Shown in pieces: positions 6,970 to 14,600 of a stretch of DNA of 27,472 bases. The DNA is taken from assembly GCA_021851985.1 (NCBI GenBank), contig JAJZOS010000003.1, positions 1 through 27,472 of the forward strand. The letters are read 5' to 3'. The first letter of the stretch is position 1. Each line of letters opens with the position of its first letter. The translations under genes were made by a program, and so were the position numbers. The stretch comes from Microcaldota archaeon. GTDB taxonomy: Archaea > Micrarchaeota > Micrarchaeia > Micrarchaeales > CABMGC01. Below the pieces are notes generated by a model that did no database searches, had not been told where the DNA came from, and saw nothing but the letters and a program-made list of their open reading frames with translations.

Positions 6970-9267
6970 ATGGATGCAATAAATGTCAATAAATTCTACT
7001 GGAGGTATCCTACGTTTACCGGCAGCGTAAACGAATTTGCGCTGAATGGGATAAGCCTGCAAATACGGGAGAATGAATTCTTCGGCATAACCGGTCCGAG
7101 CGGGTCCGGGAAGACTACCCTTTGTTTTGCAATATCTGGATTGATACCTCACCAGATGCATCTGTCTTATGAGGACGCAAAACAGTTCATGGACGGAAGC
7201 ATAAAAGTATTCGGCGATACCGTAAGCGCAGTAGTCAGGAGAAACGGCAAGAACGTAATAATGGGCAAAGGGACTATGGCCCCAACTGTCGGCATAGTGA
7301 TGCAGGACCCAGAAAGCCAGTTTCTTACAATGAGCGTAAAGCAGGAGCTTTCCTTAGGGCTTCAGTTCATGGGAATACCCCAAAGCGAAATAGATGCAAG
7401 GATAAAAGAGGCCCTTCGCAGGGTAGGCATGTACGACCTGTACGCAGATTCAGAGCGCATACACCCGGCTGAGCTTTCTGGAGGGCAGAAGCAACGGCTT
7501 ATAATAGCCAGCTTCATAGCCATGCGGCCGAAGGTACTGATACTTGACGAGCCTACCTCTGATTTAGATCCTGCCGGGAAGATGGAAGTCATAGATGCAA
7601 TAGAACGCATAAAGGAGGAGCACAAGCTTACTGTCATACTTGTAGAGCACAACCCGGAAATAATGCAGAGATTTGCCGATAGGATTGCAGTGATGGATAA
7701 AGGCTGCATAGTTGCAGTCGATACCCCAGAAAAGATATATTCAAATAAGCAACTTGTCGAAAAGCACAGCATATATGCGCCGGAATTGACTGATGTTAAA
7801 ATGGGCAGGGGAAACCGGACATACCTTACTATAGAATCATTCGTGGCACATGCAAGGCTGCTTAAAATAAAGGATGAACGTGTGCTTCAAGAATCTTTTG
7901 AAGCCATCAAAGAGCCATCAAAAGAGCTCATATCTGTGAAAGACTTGGACTTTAGCTATGGGGACGGAACGCACGCCCTTAATTCCATATCATTCAAGAT
8001 AGCGAAAGGCGAATTCGTAGCTCTGGTGGGCCAGAATGGTTCTGGCAAAAGCACGCTGTCCAAAGTGCTAAGCGGCATAGAGAGCTCGTTCAAAGGCAAT
8101 GTAAACGTAATGGGCATGGATCTTCATGCCGCTAAGAACAGGGCCCTGATGCCATTCAAAGTGGGCTATATATTCCAGAATCCCGACCATCAGATATTCA
8201 ACAGGAGCGTATATTCGGAGGTGGCATATGGCCTGAAGAACATGGGCCTGCCAAAAGAAGAAATAAATATGGGGGTAAAGAAGGCGCTGAAAAACGTCGG
8301 GCTCGAGAGCAAAGCCTCTGAAGATCCTCTTTTCCTGGGCAAGGGGCAAAAGCGCAGGCTTGCAGTTGCAAGCGTGCTTGCAATGGAACCTGAAATACTG
8401 ATAGTCGACGAACCGACTACTGGCCAAGACTACGCTATGGCAAAGGAGATAATGGAACTCCTCAAAATCATGAACGATGCCGGAAAGACAATATTTGTAA
8501 TAACGCACGATATGCGCCTTGTAGCAGAATACTGCAAACGCTCGATAGTCATGAATGCAGGCAGCATAATATATGACGGCAGCACCGTAAACCTATTTGA
8601 AGATGATGCATTGCTATCCAAGGCATCGCTCGTTGCTCCTCAATCAGTAAAACTTTCAAAAGAGCTCAGAAGGATAGGCATGCTGAACAACATATTGCTT
8701 ACCGCATCCGATTTGAACGATTTTTTCAGTTTTAGCAGCATGAAGACAAAATACAAACGCATGGACTTTGGTGCAATGCGAATGCATGCAAAGAGCATAG
8801 CGTCCGCCATAAAATCCAAGCACGGTGCCCCAAGTGCGATAGTCTACGTGCAAAGGGGTGGCATGGTGTTCGGGCGTTTGCTGAGCGACTATTTGGGTGT
8901 CAGCAAAGTGTTTGGGATCAAGGCCAGCTACTACAACGAATATAGTCTTCCCTCAAAAGGCGTCTATGTCGGCAGCCTAAACGGAGTTCAGGAAAACAAC
9001 GGATACATATTGCTGGTGGACGATATAATAGATACCGGGAAGACGATGGCTGCGGTATCAAGCAAGATATTGCCCATCTCTAGAAAGTTAGTGACTGTTG
9101 CGCTGCTATGCAAGGAAGGCTCATCTTTCAAGCCCGATTTCTGCGGCACCTATACAAGTAAAGACAGTTGGATAATATTTGATTATGAAAAGGAGGAGGC
9201 ATACAGAAGTTTCCAGCATGACAATAACCATGCAGGCATGAAATTCATAAAAGAAAATTTTAGGTGA
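6970..9267 (+). CDS. ecfA: Fused ECF double ATPase (EcfA-EcfA') with a C-terminal phosphoribosyltransferase domain
   Basis: This 765-residue protein joins three domains. ABC domain 1 has Walker A GPSGSGKTT (42-50), Q-loop QDPE (about 112), signature LSGGQKQR (169-176) and Walker B VLILDEP (189-195). ABC domain 2 has Walker A GQNGSGKST (about 354-362), Q-loop FQNPDHQ, a degenerate signature LGKGQKRR (about 456-463) and Walker B ILIVDEPTT (about 477-485). From about 575 to the end comes a type I PRT domain, with VQRGGMVFGRLLSDYLGV (pyrophosphate loop region) and the PRPP-binding loop ILLVDDIIDTGKTM (about 680-693). ABC domain 1 carries roughly 20 extra residues between Walker A and Q-loop. The two ATPase domains power the ECF transporter; the PRT would attach ribose 5-phosphate to an incoming base. 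The fusion is seen directly; the coupling is inferred. Confidence 0.93.
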   Translation: MDAINVNKFYWRYPTFTGSVNEFALNGISLQIRENEFFGITGPSGSGKTTLCFAISGLIPHQMHLSYEDAKQFMDGSIKVFGDTVSAVVRRNGKNVIMGKGTMAPTVGIVMQDPESQFLTMSVKQELSLGLQFMGIPQSEIDARIKEALRRVGMYDLYADSERIHPAELSGGQKQRLIIASFIAMRPKVLILDEPTSDLDPAGKMEVIDAIERIKEEHKLTVILVEHNPEIMQRFADRIAVMDKGCIVAVDTPEKIYSNKQLVEKHSIYAPELTDVKMGRGNRTYLTIESFVAHARLLKIKDERVLQESFEAIKEPSKELISVKDLDFSYGDGTHALNSISFKIAKGEFVALVGQNGSGKSTLSKVLSGIESSFKGNVNVMGMDLHAAKNRALMPFKVGYIFQNPDHQIFNRSVYSEVAYGLKNMGLPKEEINMGVKKALKNVGLESKASEDPLFLGKGQKRRLAVASVLAMEPEILIVDEPTTGQDYAMAKEIMELLKIMNDAGKTIFVITHDMRLVAEYCKRSIVMNAGSIIYDGSTVNLFEDDALLSKASLVAPQSVKLSKELRRIGMLNNILLTASDLNDFFSFSSMKTKYKRMDFGAMRMHAKSIASAIKSKHGAPSAIVYVQRGGMVFGRLLSDYLGVSKVFGIKASYYNEYSLPSKGVYVGSLNGVQENNGYILLVDDIIDTGKTMAAVSSKILPISRKLVTVALLCKEGSSFKPDFCGTYTSKDSWIIFDYEKEEAYRSFQHDNNHAGMKFIKENFR
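8860..8888 (+). repeat. 29-base exact repeat, copy 1 (PRT domain of the fusion)
   Basis: The 29 bases starting at ggcatggtgttcgggcg are identical to 9396-9424 in the downstream PRT gene. They encode the GMVFGRLLSD core of the PRT fold. Flanking sequence has diverged more, so this is a patch of stronger identity between two related genes. Confidence 0.85.
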
Positions 9268-9272
9268 CAAAG

Positions 9273-9863
9273 ATGAAAAAAACGAGGTATGCAAGGATAA
9301 GCTTCGAAGAGATGCAAAGCCTGAGCAAGGCAATTGCATTGGCATTTTCAAGAAAATATGGCACTCCAGAAGCCATAATATACGTTGAGCGCGGAGGCAT
9401 GGTGTTCGGGCGTTTGCTGAGCGATTATCTTGGCGTAAGCCGGCTATATGGAATAAGGGCAAGACACTATCCAAAAACGAATGCAATGGCAAGCACGGTA
9501 CATCTAGAAGGGATGGAAGCATTGCCCGAGTCGTGGCCTAACGACAAGCATATACTCGTTGCGGATGACATTGCAGATACCGGGAAGACACTTAATGCCA
9601 TATTATCAGAGCTAAGGAAATCAATACCCAACATAGCGACTGCGACCATGCTCCGCAAACCGCGGTCAATTATACTGCCGGATTTCTTCGGCAAAACGCT
9701 GGACAACGATGTGTGGGCCATCTTCGACTACGAAGAGATGGAAACAGGCGCGGACTTCAAAAAGTCCGGCAACAGGGGCGGGCAGGACTTCATGCGCAAA
9801 AAGTACGGCATTGGGCGCAATGCTAGAAGCAAAGCGAATTCCACTGCAGGCTTTGGCAAATAA
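9273..9863 (+). CDS. Stand-alone phosphoribosyltransferase, paralogue of the fused domain
   Basis: The 196-residue protein is a type I PRT: YVERGGMVFGRLLSDYLGV matches the pyrophosphate-loop region and ILVADDIADTGKTL (about 94-107) the PRPP loop with its two acidic residues. It closely resembles the PRT domain fused to the preceding ATPase, including a 29-base identical patch, and belongs near the hypoxanthine/guanine/xanthine PRT group (COG2236-like). Such enzymes turn a free purine base and PRPP into a nucleotide. The start is ATG 9273 with AGGTGA six bases upstream; that AGGTGA also holds the stop of the ATPase gene, so the genes are tightly coupled. GTG at 9264 is part of the ribosome site. 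The C-terminal 30 residues are basic and Gly/Asn-rich. Base preference is not predictable. Confidence 0.88.
   Translation: MKKTRYARISFEEMQSLSKAIALAFSRKYGTPEAIIYVERGGMVFGRLLSDYLGVSRLYGIRARHYPKTNAMASTVHLEGMEALPESWPNDKHILVADDIADTGKTLNAILSELRKSIPNIATATMLRKPRSIILPDFFGKTLDNDVWAIFDYEEMETGADFKKSGNRGGQDFMRKKYGIGRNARSKANSTAGFGK
9396..9424 (+). repeat. 29-base exact repeat, copy 2 (stand-alone PRT)
   Basis: Identical to 8860-8888 in the preceding gene. See the finding on duplication or gene conversion. Confidence 0.85.
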
Positions 9864-9876
9864 TCAGGGCGGAATA

Positions 9877-10155
9877 ATGAAAGCGATGCTTGTAGTGCAT
9901 GGGTTTGTACAAGGTGTTGGTTACAGGTATCTAGTCATGAAGAACGCGGTGTCCCTGGGGATTAAGGGAAATGTAAGGAATATGCCGGATGGCAGCGTAT
10001 TGATATTGGCGGAGGGTACGAAAGAACAGATACTCAAATTGATAAAAGCGATAGACATAAGCACGGAAAACGGCCCTCAGGTCTACAAAATAGAAAGATC
10101 CAATGTCAAAGGCAGCGATTACGGGGCATTTGATGATTTCAGCATAGCGCATTGA
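9877..10155 (+). CDS. acyP: Acylphosphatase
   Basis: Acylphosphatase hydrolyses acyl phosphates such as carbamoyl phosphate or 1,3-bisphosphoglycerate. The 92-residue length is normal. The active site is visible: HGFVQGVGYR carries the phosphate-binding loop with its Arg (residue 19), and GNVRNMPDGSV carries the catalytic Asn (about residue 37). The start is ATG 9877, thirteen bases after the PRT stop, with a GGCGGAA ribosome site; the longer open frame back to 9709 overlaps the PRT gene and is a shadow. It closes the ECF operon. A functional link with transport is not evident and may be chance. Confidence 0.93.
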   Translation: MKAMLVVHGFVQGVGYRYLVMKNAVSLGIKGNVRNMPDGSVLILAEGTKEQILKLIKAIDISTENGPQVYKIERSNVKGSDYGAFDDFSIAH

Positions 10156-10164
10156 ACCTGAAAG

Positions 10165-10536
10165 TCATTTTGGCTCATTTTCGCATTCTATCGTTGCCTG
10201 CAACTCAATCCTCTCGGAAATGGCCCCATCCTGGTCATACACATACGCGGTTATTTTTACCGCATACCCATCTGGAAAATTATTAGGCCTTGTATATATC
10301 TTAATCTGCTTCTCTATGGCGCTTTCCGGATGAACGATGCCCATTCTTGTCCTTCCTGTATCTAACTCCCTATCGTGCGCCAATGAAAGAGGGGACTTTA
10401 CATTAACGTCGCATTCGCACCAATAATGGTTAGTCTTGTTTGCATTGCCTAGGCGTATGATCATTATGGCCTCATTCTTTGCATATGCCTTGAGCTTTTC
10501 CGGCACGAACTTTGCGCTAACGCTTAAATCGGACAT
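10165..10536 (-). CDS. Hypothetical small beta-rich protein
   Basis: I do not recognise a family. The 123-residue protein lacks a signal peptide and alternates short hydrophobic and polar residues as in a beta-sandwich: AIMIIRLGNANKTNHYWCECDV, then QIKIYTRPNNF and YAVKITAYVYD. The NANKTNHYWCEC segment and the closing ELQATIECE look like Ig-like domains of archaeal proteins. It has three cysteines. I chose ATG 10536, which has GTGAAT upstream; that GTG (10545) is the alternative start. It converges with acylphosphatase (nine bases apart) and diverges from the winged-helix gene, sharing a promoter region. Confidence 0.65.
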   Translation of the reverse strand: MSDLSVSAKFVPEKLKAYAKNEAIMIIRLGNANKTNHYWCECDVNVKSPLSLAHDRELDTGRTRMGIVHPESAIEKQIKIYTRPNNFPDGYAVKITAYVYDQDGAISERIELQATIECENEPK

Positions 10537-10568
10537 GTAATTCACTCTTAATTATACGCAGATAGTAA

Positions 10569-10576
10569 TTTATAAA
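10569..10576. promoter_or_regulatory. Palindromic TATA element between divergent genes
   Basis: TTTATAAA reads the same on both strands. On the minus strand it would start transcription near 10547, just before the ATG at 10536; on the plus strand near 10598, leaving a leader of about 25 bases before 10623. No other TATA of similar quality lies at the right distance for the minus gene. Confidence 0.45.
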
Positions 10577-10622
10577 CTTTAATTTCTAAATACATCTTGT
10601 AAACCCTCAACCGTGTGCAGAT

Positions 10623-11081
10623 ATGGAAGTTAATGAAGCAAAGCTTATAGAGCGGGAGATAACGCTAAGGGAGCTAAGGCTCACAAAAGAGGTCGTGGAG
10701 ACTAGGCGCTCAATGGTCAGGTGGCTTGCACTCAGCCTAGGGGTAATAAATCCTGGCGAATCAAGGCTCAGCGCAATATCCGTATTAGATTCGATGTTAT
10801 ACTTCCAATTCACGAAAAACGAGGATCCCACTGTAGAGGAATTGTCGAAGTACATAGGCGAGGCATGGGCCCCAATAAATGAAAAGACATTGAGGTACCA
10901 TCTCCTGCAGCTTGCAAATGCAGGTGTTCTTGCACATTCAAAGGGCAAGTACCGCTTCATAATTCCTGACGGATATGACAGGTATGACATCGATGCGTGG
11001 GTGGAGAACTACTTCGAATCAGGGATATACCCGATAAAAGGCAAGGTATCGACTGTAATAAAAGAATTGAGCAAAAGGTAA
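10623..11081 (+). CDS. Winged-helix DNA-binding-like protein
   Basis: The 152-residue soluble protein begins with a charged, probably coiled-coil helix (EAKLIEREITLRELRLTKEVV), then has a helix-turn-helix-like region (SAISVLDSMLYFQF, TVEELSKYIGEAWAPINEKTLRYHLLQLANAGVLAHSKGKYRF split over about residues 55-120) whose order, recognition helix KTLRYHLLQLANAGVL followed by a beta-wing GKYRFII, is typical of a winged helix. It probably binds DNA or acts as a regulator; the target is unknown. It lies four bases before a large surface-protein gene, so it may control or simply accompany it. The start ATG 10623 follows GTGTGCAGAT. Confidence 0.72.
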   Translation: MEVNEAKLIEREITLRELRLTKEVVETRRSMVRWLALSLGVINPGESRLSAISVLDSMLYFQFTKNEDPTVEELSKYIGEAWAPINEKTLRYHLLQLANAGVLAHSKGKYRFIIPDGYDRYDIDAWVENYFESGIYPIKGKVSTVIKELSKR

Positions 11082-11085
11082 TGCA

Positions 11086-12813
11086 ATGGTGTCTAAGAAT
11101 GTTGTATTTTATGGTATACTTGCGATAGCGATCGCATTAATAGTCTTCATATCTGCGCTAATGTTAAAGTCTCCCTCTTCATATAATGTGGCGGTGCATA
11201 TAGCCGCCCTGAATTATGGCGCATCCAATGCCCTATACCCATATCAGACGTCACACTTTCTTATAACTGTATATAATAAAGGCAATTTTTACGCCAAGGC
11301 CATACCTTTGGGATTTTACTTAAACGGCACCGAGCTTGCGTTCTATAAGGTATCGATACCTGCAAATTCAAACGTATCGGTAAATGAAAACTATACATAC
11401 AATGCAAACGGCACGTACCAGTTTTCTGCAGTTCTTGATCCTGCCAATGTCCTAAATATAGCAAACAGGCCGGATGCTTCAAGCGATGTTAACATTAAGG
11501 TTGAAGCCCCACAGACGCCTGATTTATATACATTCATACCAAACAACGGCATAATAAATACTACCGAGTTTTCACTCTTCCCTAAAGGCGCTGCATTTTC
11601 ATCGCTTGCATACGATTCCTATAATATTAGCAACTTCAAGATGCTATTCGGCCCATCGCAAGGCATAATATCAAAGGTATTCACGGATATTTTGCCGCTG
11701 ATAAATGTAGAAAACGGCGTATATGCCAAGTATCGCAACGGGAGCATAGCTTACGGAGCGTGGATACAAGGGGCATTGACGAGCGAAAAGATAGCCCTTC
11801 TTCTTTCTACCTTCAATATACCTGTATACAATTTCACGGCCGGCGGCAACACCGCTACGTTTGCCAAGGCAAACAACGATACGAGCATATGCACACTTAC
11901 ATACGGGGGCTGGACAAAGGTGATGGCGTACTACAACGAATTAGGCAATGCAACATGCATGAATGTGATATCAAAAACTTATCAGCCATCAGAGGCCAAT
12001 GCCATAATTGCGGCATCTAAGTCAAATCACACATTTGGTGCGCATCTTGCCAATTTCACATATACTAATTCCACCCAAATAGGCCAGGCATTTGGAATTT
12101 CATCGAACCGCACATATTACATGAATATGTTCCAAAACAGTTTTGGGACATTTGCAGCATACCTGCAAAAGAACGCACATCCATTGAACGTATCCGGCAT
12201 TTACAATTCTACGCGTAGCTGCTTAGGCCTAATATATAATAGCAACAAAACCGGCACAAGCGTATGCTCAATATACCTGGCGCCAATAAACGGGGCGGCG
12301 TCATCGCTTGCCAATTACTCATTCATAAAATCGGAGGAGATCGGCACCAACTATACTGCAATATTATATTCGTTTGTCAACTCTTCAAATGCATTGAATG
12401 CACATTACAATTCCGCCAAGCTGATACAGGCGCTGAACCTAAGCCAGCGCAGCGCAATATGGCAACCGGCGTTCAAGAATTCGTGCAGCATAAGCAATTC
12501 TTCAATGGGGTGCAAGGCGCTGGCGTTCAATACATCAGATGACTATGCATCCATGCAGATACTCAACGGGCTGCCACATGCGATCCACATAAACACCCTA
12601 TCGTGCTTCATATCTGGAGAAGAAGTCAACCAGACCATAAATCAGACGATAGCCAGCGGCGCAAGCGCCAATGATACGGTCGCATGCCACAACATACCCG
12701 TGCCAATTGCAAGCATCACCACCGCATACGAGATGCATATGAATTACACATACGAAAACGTGGCAAGGTCAGTCAATGGCACATTCAATGCAACAAATGC
12801 ATTCTTCGGATGA
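11086..12813 (+). CDS. Large membrane-anchored surface protein
   Basis: The 575-residue protein has an N-terminal membrane helix (VVFYGILAIAIALIVFISAL, about residues 6-25) and an extracellular remainder rich in Asn, Ser, Thr, Tyr and Ala with dozens of N-x-S/T sequons. Residues about 35-130 look like a CARDB/Ig-like adhesion fold (HFLITVYNKGNFYAKAIPLG, then NENYTYNANGTYQFSAVLD). Two CxxxCxx-type spacings are absent, but several cysteines are scattered in the second half (for example TSICTLTYGG and SNSSMGCKAL), possibly disulphides. There is no C-terminal helix, so it is anchored by its N-terminus. A role in the cell envelope is inferred. It starts four bases after the winged-helix gene and is its operon partner. 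Confidence 0.72.
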   Translation: MVSKNVVFYGILAIAIALIVFISALMLKSPSSYNVAVHIAALNYGASNALYPYQTSHFLITVYNKGNFYAKAIPLGFYLNGTELAFYKVSIPANSNVSVNENYTYNANGTYQFSAVLDPANVLNIANRPDASSDVNIKVEAPQTPDLYTFIPNNGIINTTEFSLFPKGAAFSSLAYDSYNISNFKMLFGPSQGIISKVFTDILPLINVENGVYAKYRNGSIAYGAWIQGALTSEKIALLLSTFNIPVYNFTAGGNTATFAKANNDTSICTLTYGGWTKVMAYYNELGNATCMNVISKTYQPSEANAIIAASKSNHTFGAHLANFTYTNSTQIGQAFGISSNRTYYMNMFQNSFGTFAAYLQKNAHPLNVSGIYNSTRSCLGLIYNSNKTGTSVCSIYLAPINGAASSLANYSFIKSEEIGTNYTAILYSFVNSSNALNAHYNSAKLIQALNLSQRSAIWQPAFKNSCSISNSSMGCKALAFNTSDDYASMQILNGLPHAIHINTLSCFISGEEVNQTINQTIASGASANDTVACHNIPVPIASITTAYEMHMNYTYENVARSVNGTFNATNAFFG

Positions 12814-12833
12814 CGGTATCTGATAAAAGGCCC

Positions 12834-13097
12834 TCAAAACCCGATGAAATCCTTTGCGCCCATGCCTTCAGGGAAAGCCCTTCCATTTTCTGCTTCTACT
12901 GGAAGCTTGAGCTGGTTCGCCAGCCTTTGCAGTTCGCTCATGTCAATTATCCTATCTAAAAAGAGCTCTGCAAATGTACTGCTTCCTATGGGCATGCGCT
13001 TCACTTTGAAAACCACGTACTGAAGCATTCCTGCGCGCTTTACCTTAATGCGTATGCTTCCATCCTCTAATATCGCTTTTGCAGTTTCGCTTATTAT
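12834..13097 (-). CDS. Hypothetical 87-residue protein with a predicted AUA start
   Basis: No family is recognised. The open frame runs from just after a stop at about 13109 to the TGA at 12834. The first ATG (13028) would cut off a well-formed N-terminal part (ISETAKAILEDGSIRIKVKR) and has no usable ribosome site. GGTG at 13103-13106 (minus) is exactly five bases from the in-frame ATA at 13097, the same spacing as in ordinary genes here, and a minus-strand TATA lies at the right distance. The product is soluble and alpha/beta in pattern (ILEDGSIRIKVKRAGMLQYVVFKVKR, then a helix MSELQRLANQLKLPVEA in parts). A conservative gene call is 12834-13028. Confidence 0.5.
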   Translation of the reverse strand: MISETAKAILEDGSIRIKVKRAGMLQYVVFKVKRMPIGSSTFAELFLDRIIDMSELQRLANQLKLPVEAENGRAFPEGMGAKDFIGF

Positions 13098-13102
13098 TGC
13101 AG

Positions 13103-13106
13103 CACC
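13103..13106 (-). promoter_or_regulatory. GGTG ribosome site deciding the AUA start
   Basis: GGTG with spacer CTGCA precedes ATA at 13097. The same GGTG-N5-start layout is seen for nuoJ, the gene at 20029 and the GT4 gene. Confidence 0.5.
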
Positions 13107-13125
13107 TTTTTACATTTACTATATG

Positions 13126-13134
13126 AATATAAAT
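13126..13134 (-). promoter_or_regulatory. TATA box (minus) for the 12834-13097 gene
   Basis: Minus-strand ATTTATATT predicts a start of transcription near 13104-13108, just at the GGTG site. It lies back to back with the nuo promoter. Confidence 0.4.
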
Positions 13135-13140
13135 AAAATA

Positions 13141-13151
13141 AGTTATAAACA
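13141..13151 (+). promoter_or_regulatory. TATA box for the nuoHIJKLMN operon
   Basis: AGTTATAAACA lies about 30 bases before the ATG at 13176, implying an almost leaderless nuoH message. Confidence 0.5.
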
Positions 13152-13175
13152 TACCTGAGATAAGGATGTGGTTGG

Positions 13176-14225
13176 ATGTTTCAGATAGATTCACCTTCAA
13201 TAAGCCAGTATTTCGGCATCGTCGACGCATATCTATCCAAAGTGCTTCCCCATTCCCTCGCATTCGGGCTATCCATTATAATTGCATTGGCAGTATTTGC
13301 AATACTGCTCTTCATGCTGGTTACGCTTTTTGTATACTTGTTTGGCTGGGCCGAGCGAAAGATAATGGCAAGGATGCAATCAAGGCATGGGCCCACATAC
13401 GTTGGCAAATACGGAATACTTCAAAATATGGCCGACGTAGTCAAGCTGCTTTCAAAAGAGAACATCGTTCCGGATGAAGCAGACATGCCTCTGTTTGCAA
13501 TGGTTCTTCCAGTGGTATACGCCCTATTTGTATTGGCGCTGGCGTTCATACCTCTGAACGCATCATTTGTAGGAATCAATACTACATTCGGGCTTATAGT
13601 CGTATTCCTGATACTCTCGTTCATGCCGCTTCTGCTTTTTCTTGCAGGGTGGACAAGCGGCAATAAGTTTGGCTCTATAAGCGCCCAGAGGTCGGTAGTC
13701 ATGCTGATAAGCTATGAGGTGCCTTTGATGATAGTCCTAGCTGCCGTTGCGCTCGCCTCGCATAGCTTTAGCCTTTCAGCCATAGTAGGCTCACAATCCC
13801 ACATATGGTTTGCATTGATGATGCCGATAGGATTTGCAATATTCTTCATAGTGATGCTTGCTGAGCTGGAGAGGCCTCCATTCGACCTCCGCGAAGCCGA
13901 CAACGAATTGATATCCGGATGGCTGACAGATGTAAGCGCCCCATACTATGGGCTTGCGCTCTTCTTAGATTATACAAGGATGTTTGTGGGCACGCTGCTG
14001 ATATCCCTGTTGTTTCTGGGCGGATGGAATGGCCCAGTATTGCCTCCATTCATATGGCTTATGATCAAGGTGGTAATACTTACCATATTCATAGTCATAA
14101 TACGGGCGACTACTGTGAGGATGAGGATAGATAGGCTGCTTAAGATAGGGTGGACCTACCTGCTGCCTCTTTCTGTAATCAATTTATTCCTTGCATATAT
14201 AATATTTATCGTGGTTGGTGTATAA
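13176..14225 (+). CDS. nuoH: NADH-quinone oxidoreductase subunit H-like (complex I, proton-channel/quinone-site subunit)
   Basis: NuoH sits at the junction of the two arms of complex I and forms part of the quinone chamber. The 349-residue protein has about eight membrane helices and the family's two hallmark motifs: WAERKIMARMQSRHGP (about residues 58-73) and AELERPPFDLREADNELISG (about residues 230-249), which hold charged residues of the quinone-coupling loops. Length is normal. ATG 13176 lies close behind the promoter, with GGATGTGG upstream. The stop abuts the nuoI start (TAAATG). In archaea the complex usually takes electrons from F420H2, ferredoxin or a similar donor; the donor module is not in this window. 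Confidence 0.96.
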   Translation: MFQIDSPSISQYFGIVDAYLSKVLPHSLAFGLSIIIALAVFAILLFMLVTLFVYLFGWAERKIMARMQSRHGPTYVGKYGILQNMADVVKLLSKENIVPDEADMPLFAMVLPVVYALFVLALAFIPLNASFVGINTTFGLIVVFLILSFMPLLLFLAGWTSGNKFGSISAQRSVVMLISYEVPLMIVLAAVALASHSFSLSAIVGSQSHIWFALMMPIGFAIFFIVMLAELERPPFDLREADNELISGWLTDVSAPYYGLALFLDYTRMFVGTLLISLLFLGGWNGPVLPPFIWLMIKVVILTIFIVIIRATTVRMRIDRLLKIGWTYLLPLSVINLFLAYIIFIVVGV

Positions 14226-14588
14226 ATGATAGGGAAAAGCATAATGAAGGTAGGGAAGGGCCTCCTGCAAAAGCCTGCCACGCTCGAATTTCCAGAGCAG
14301 AGGGAAGAGCTCACGGACAATTACAGGGGCATACACAAGCTTGACATAAAGACATGCATAAGCTGCGCCGCATGCGCAAGGATATGCCCAAACCAGACCA
14401 TAGACATGGTTGACATTGAAACAGAGAAAGGCACGAAGAAGATGCCGCTAGTCAATCTGGAGAGGTGTCTTTTCTGCGCTTTATGCGAAGAGGTATGCCC
14501 TCCGAAATGCCTTATATTGACAAAGGATTACGGCTTCGAAGCGTTCGACAGAAGGGAGTATATAAAGAGGCCTGAAGACCTAGGATGA
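14226..14588 (+). CDS. nuoI: Complex I subunit I-like, 2x[4Fe-4S] ferredoxin-type protein
   Basis: NuoI carries the two iron-sulphur clusters (N6a/N6b) that hand electrons towards cluster N2 in NuoB. The 120-residue product has two perfect CxxCxxCxxxCP motifs: CISCAACARICP (about residues 44-55) and CLFCALCEEVCP (about residues 79-90). The YRGIHKLD segment before the first motif is also typical. The protein is short compared with bacterial NuoI (about 160-180) but like archaeal forms. It begins directly after the nuoH stop and is twelve bases from nuoJ. Confidence 0.95.
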   Translation: MIGKSIMKVGKGLLQKPATLEFPEQREELTDNYRGIHKLDIKTCISCAACARICPNQTIDMVDIETEKGTKKMPLVNLERCLFCALCEEVCPPKCLILTKDYGFEAFDRREYIKRPEDLG

Positions 14589-14591
14589 TGT

Positions 14592-14595
14592 GGTG
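14592..14595 (+). promoter_or_regulatory. GGTG ribosome site of nuoJ
   Basis: GGTG with spacer CAATT precedes ATG 14601 by five bases. It is one of the ordinary genes that define the local GGTG-N5-start pattern. Confidence 0.6.
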
Positions 14596-14600
14596 CAATT

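Noticed and set aside
12834..13028. ATG 13028 as the start of the small minus-strand gene
   Set aside because: It has no ribosome site at a usable distance and leaves 23 coding-like codons and a promoter unexplained; kept only as the conservative alternative.
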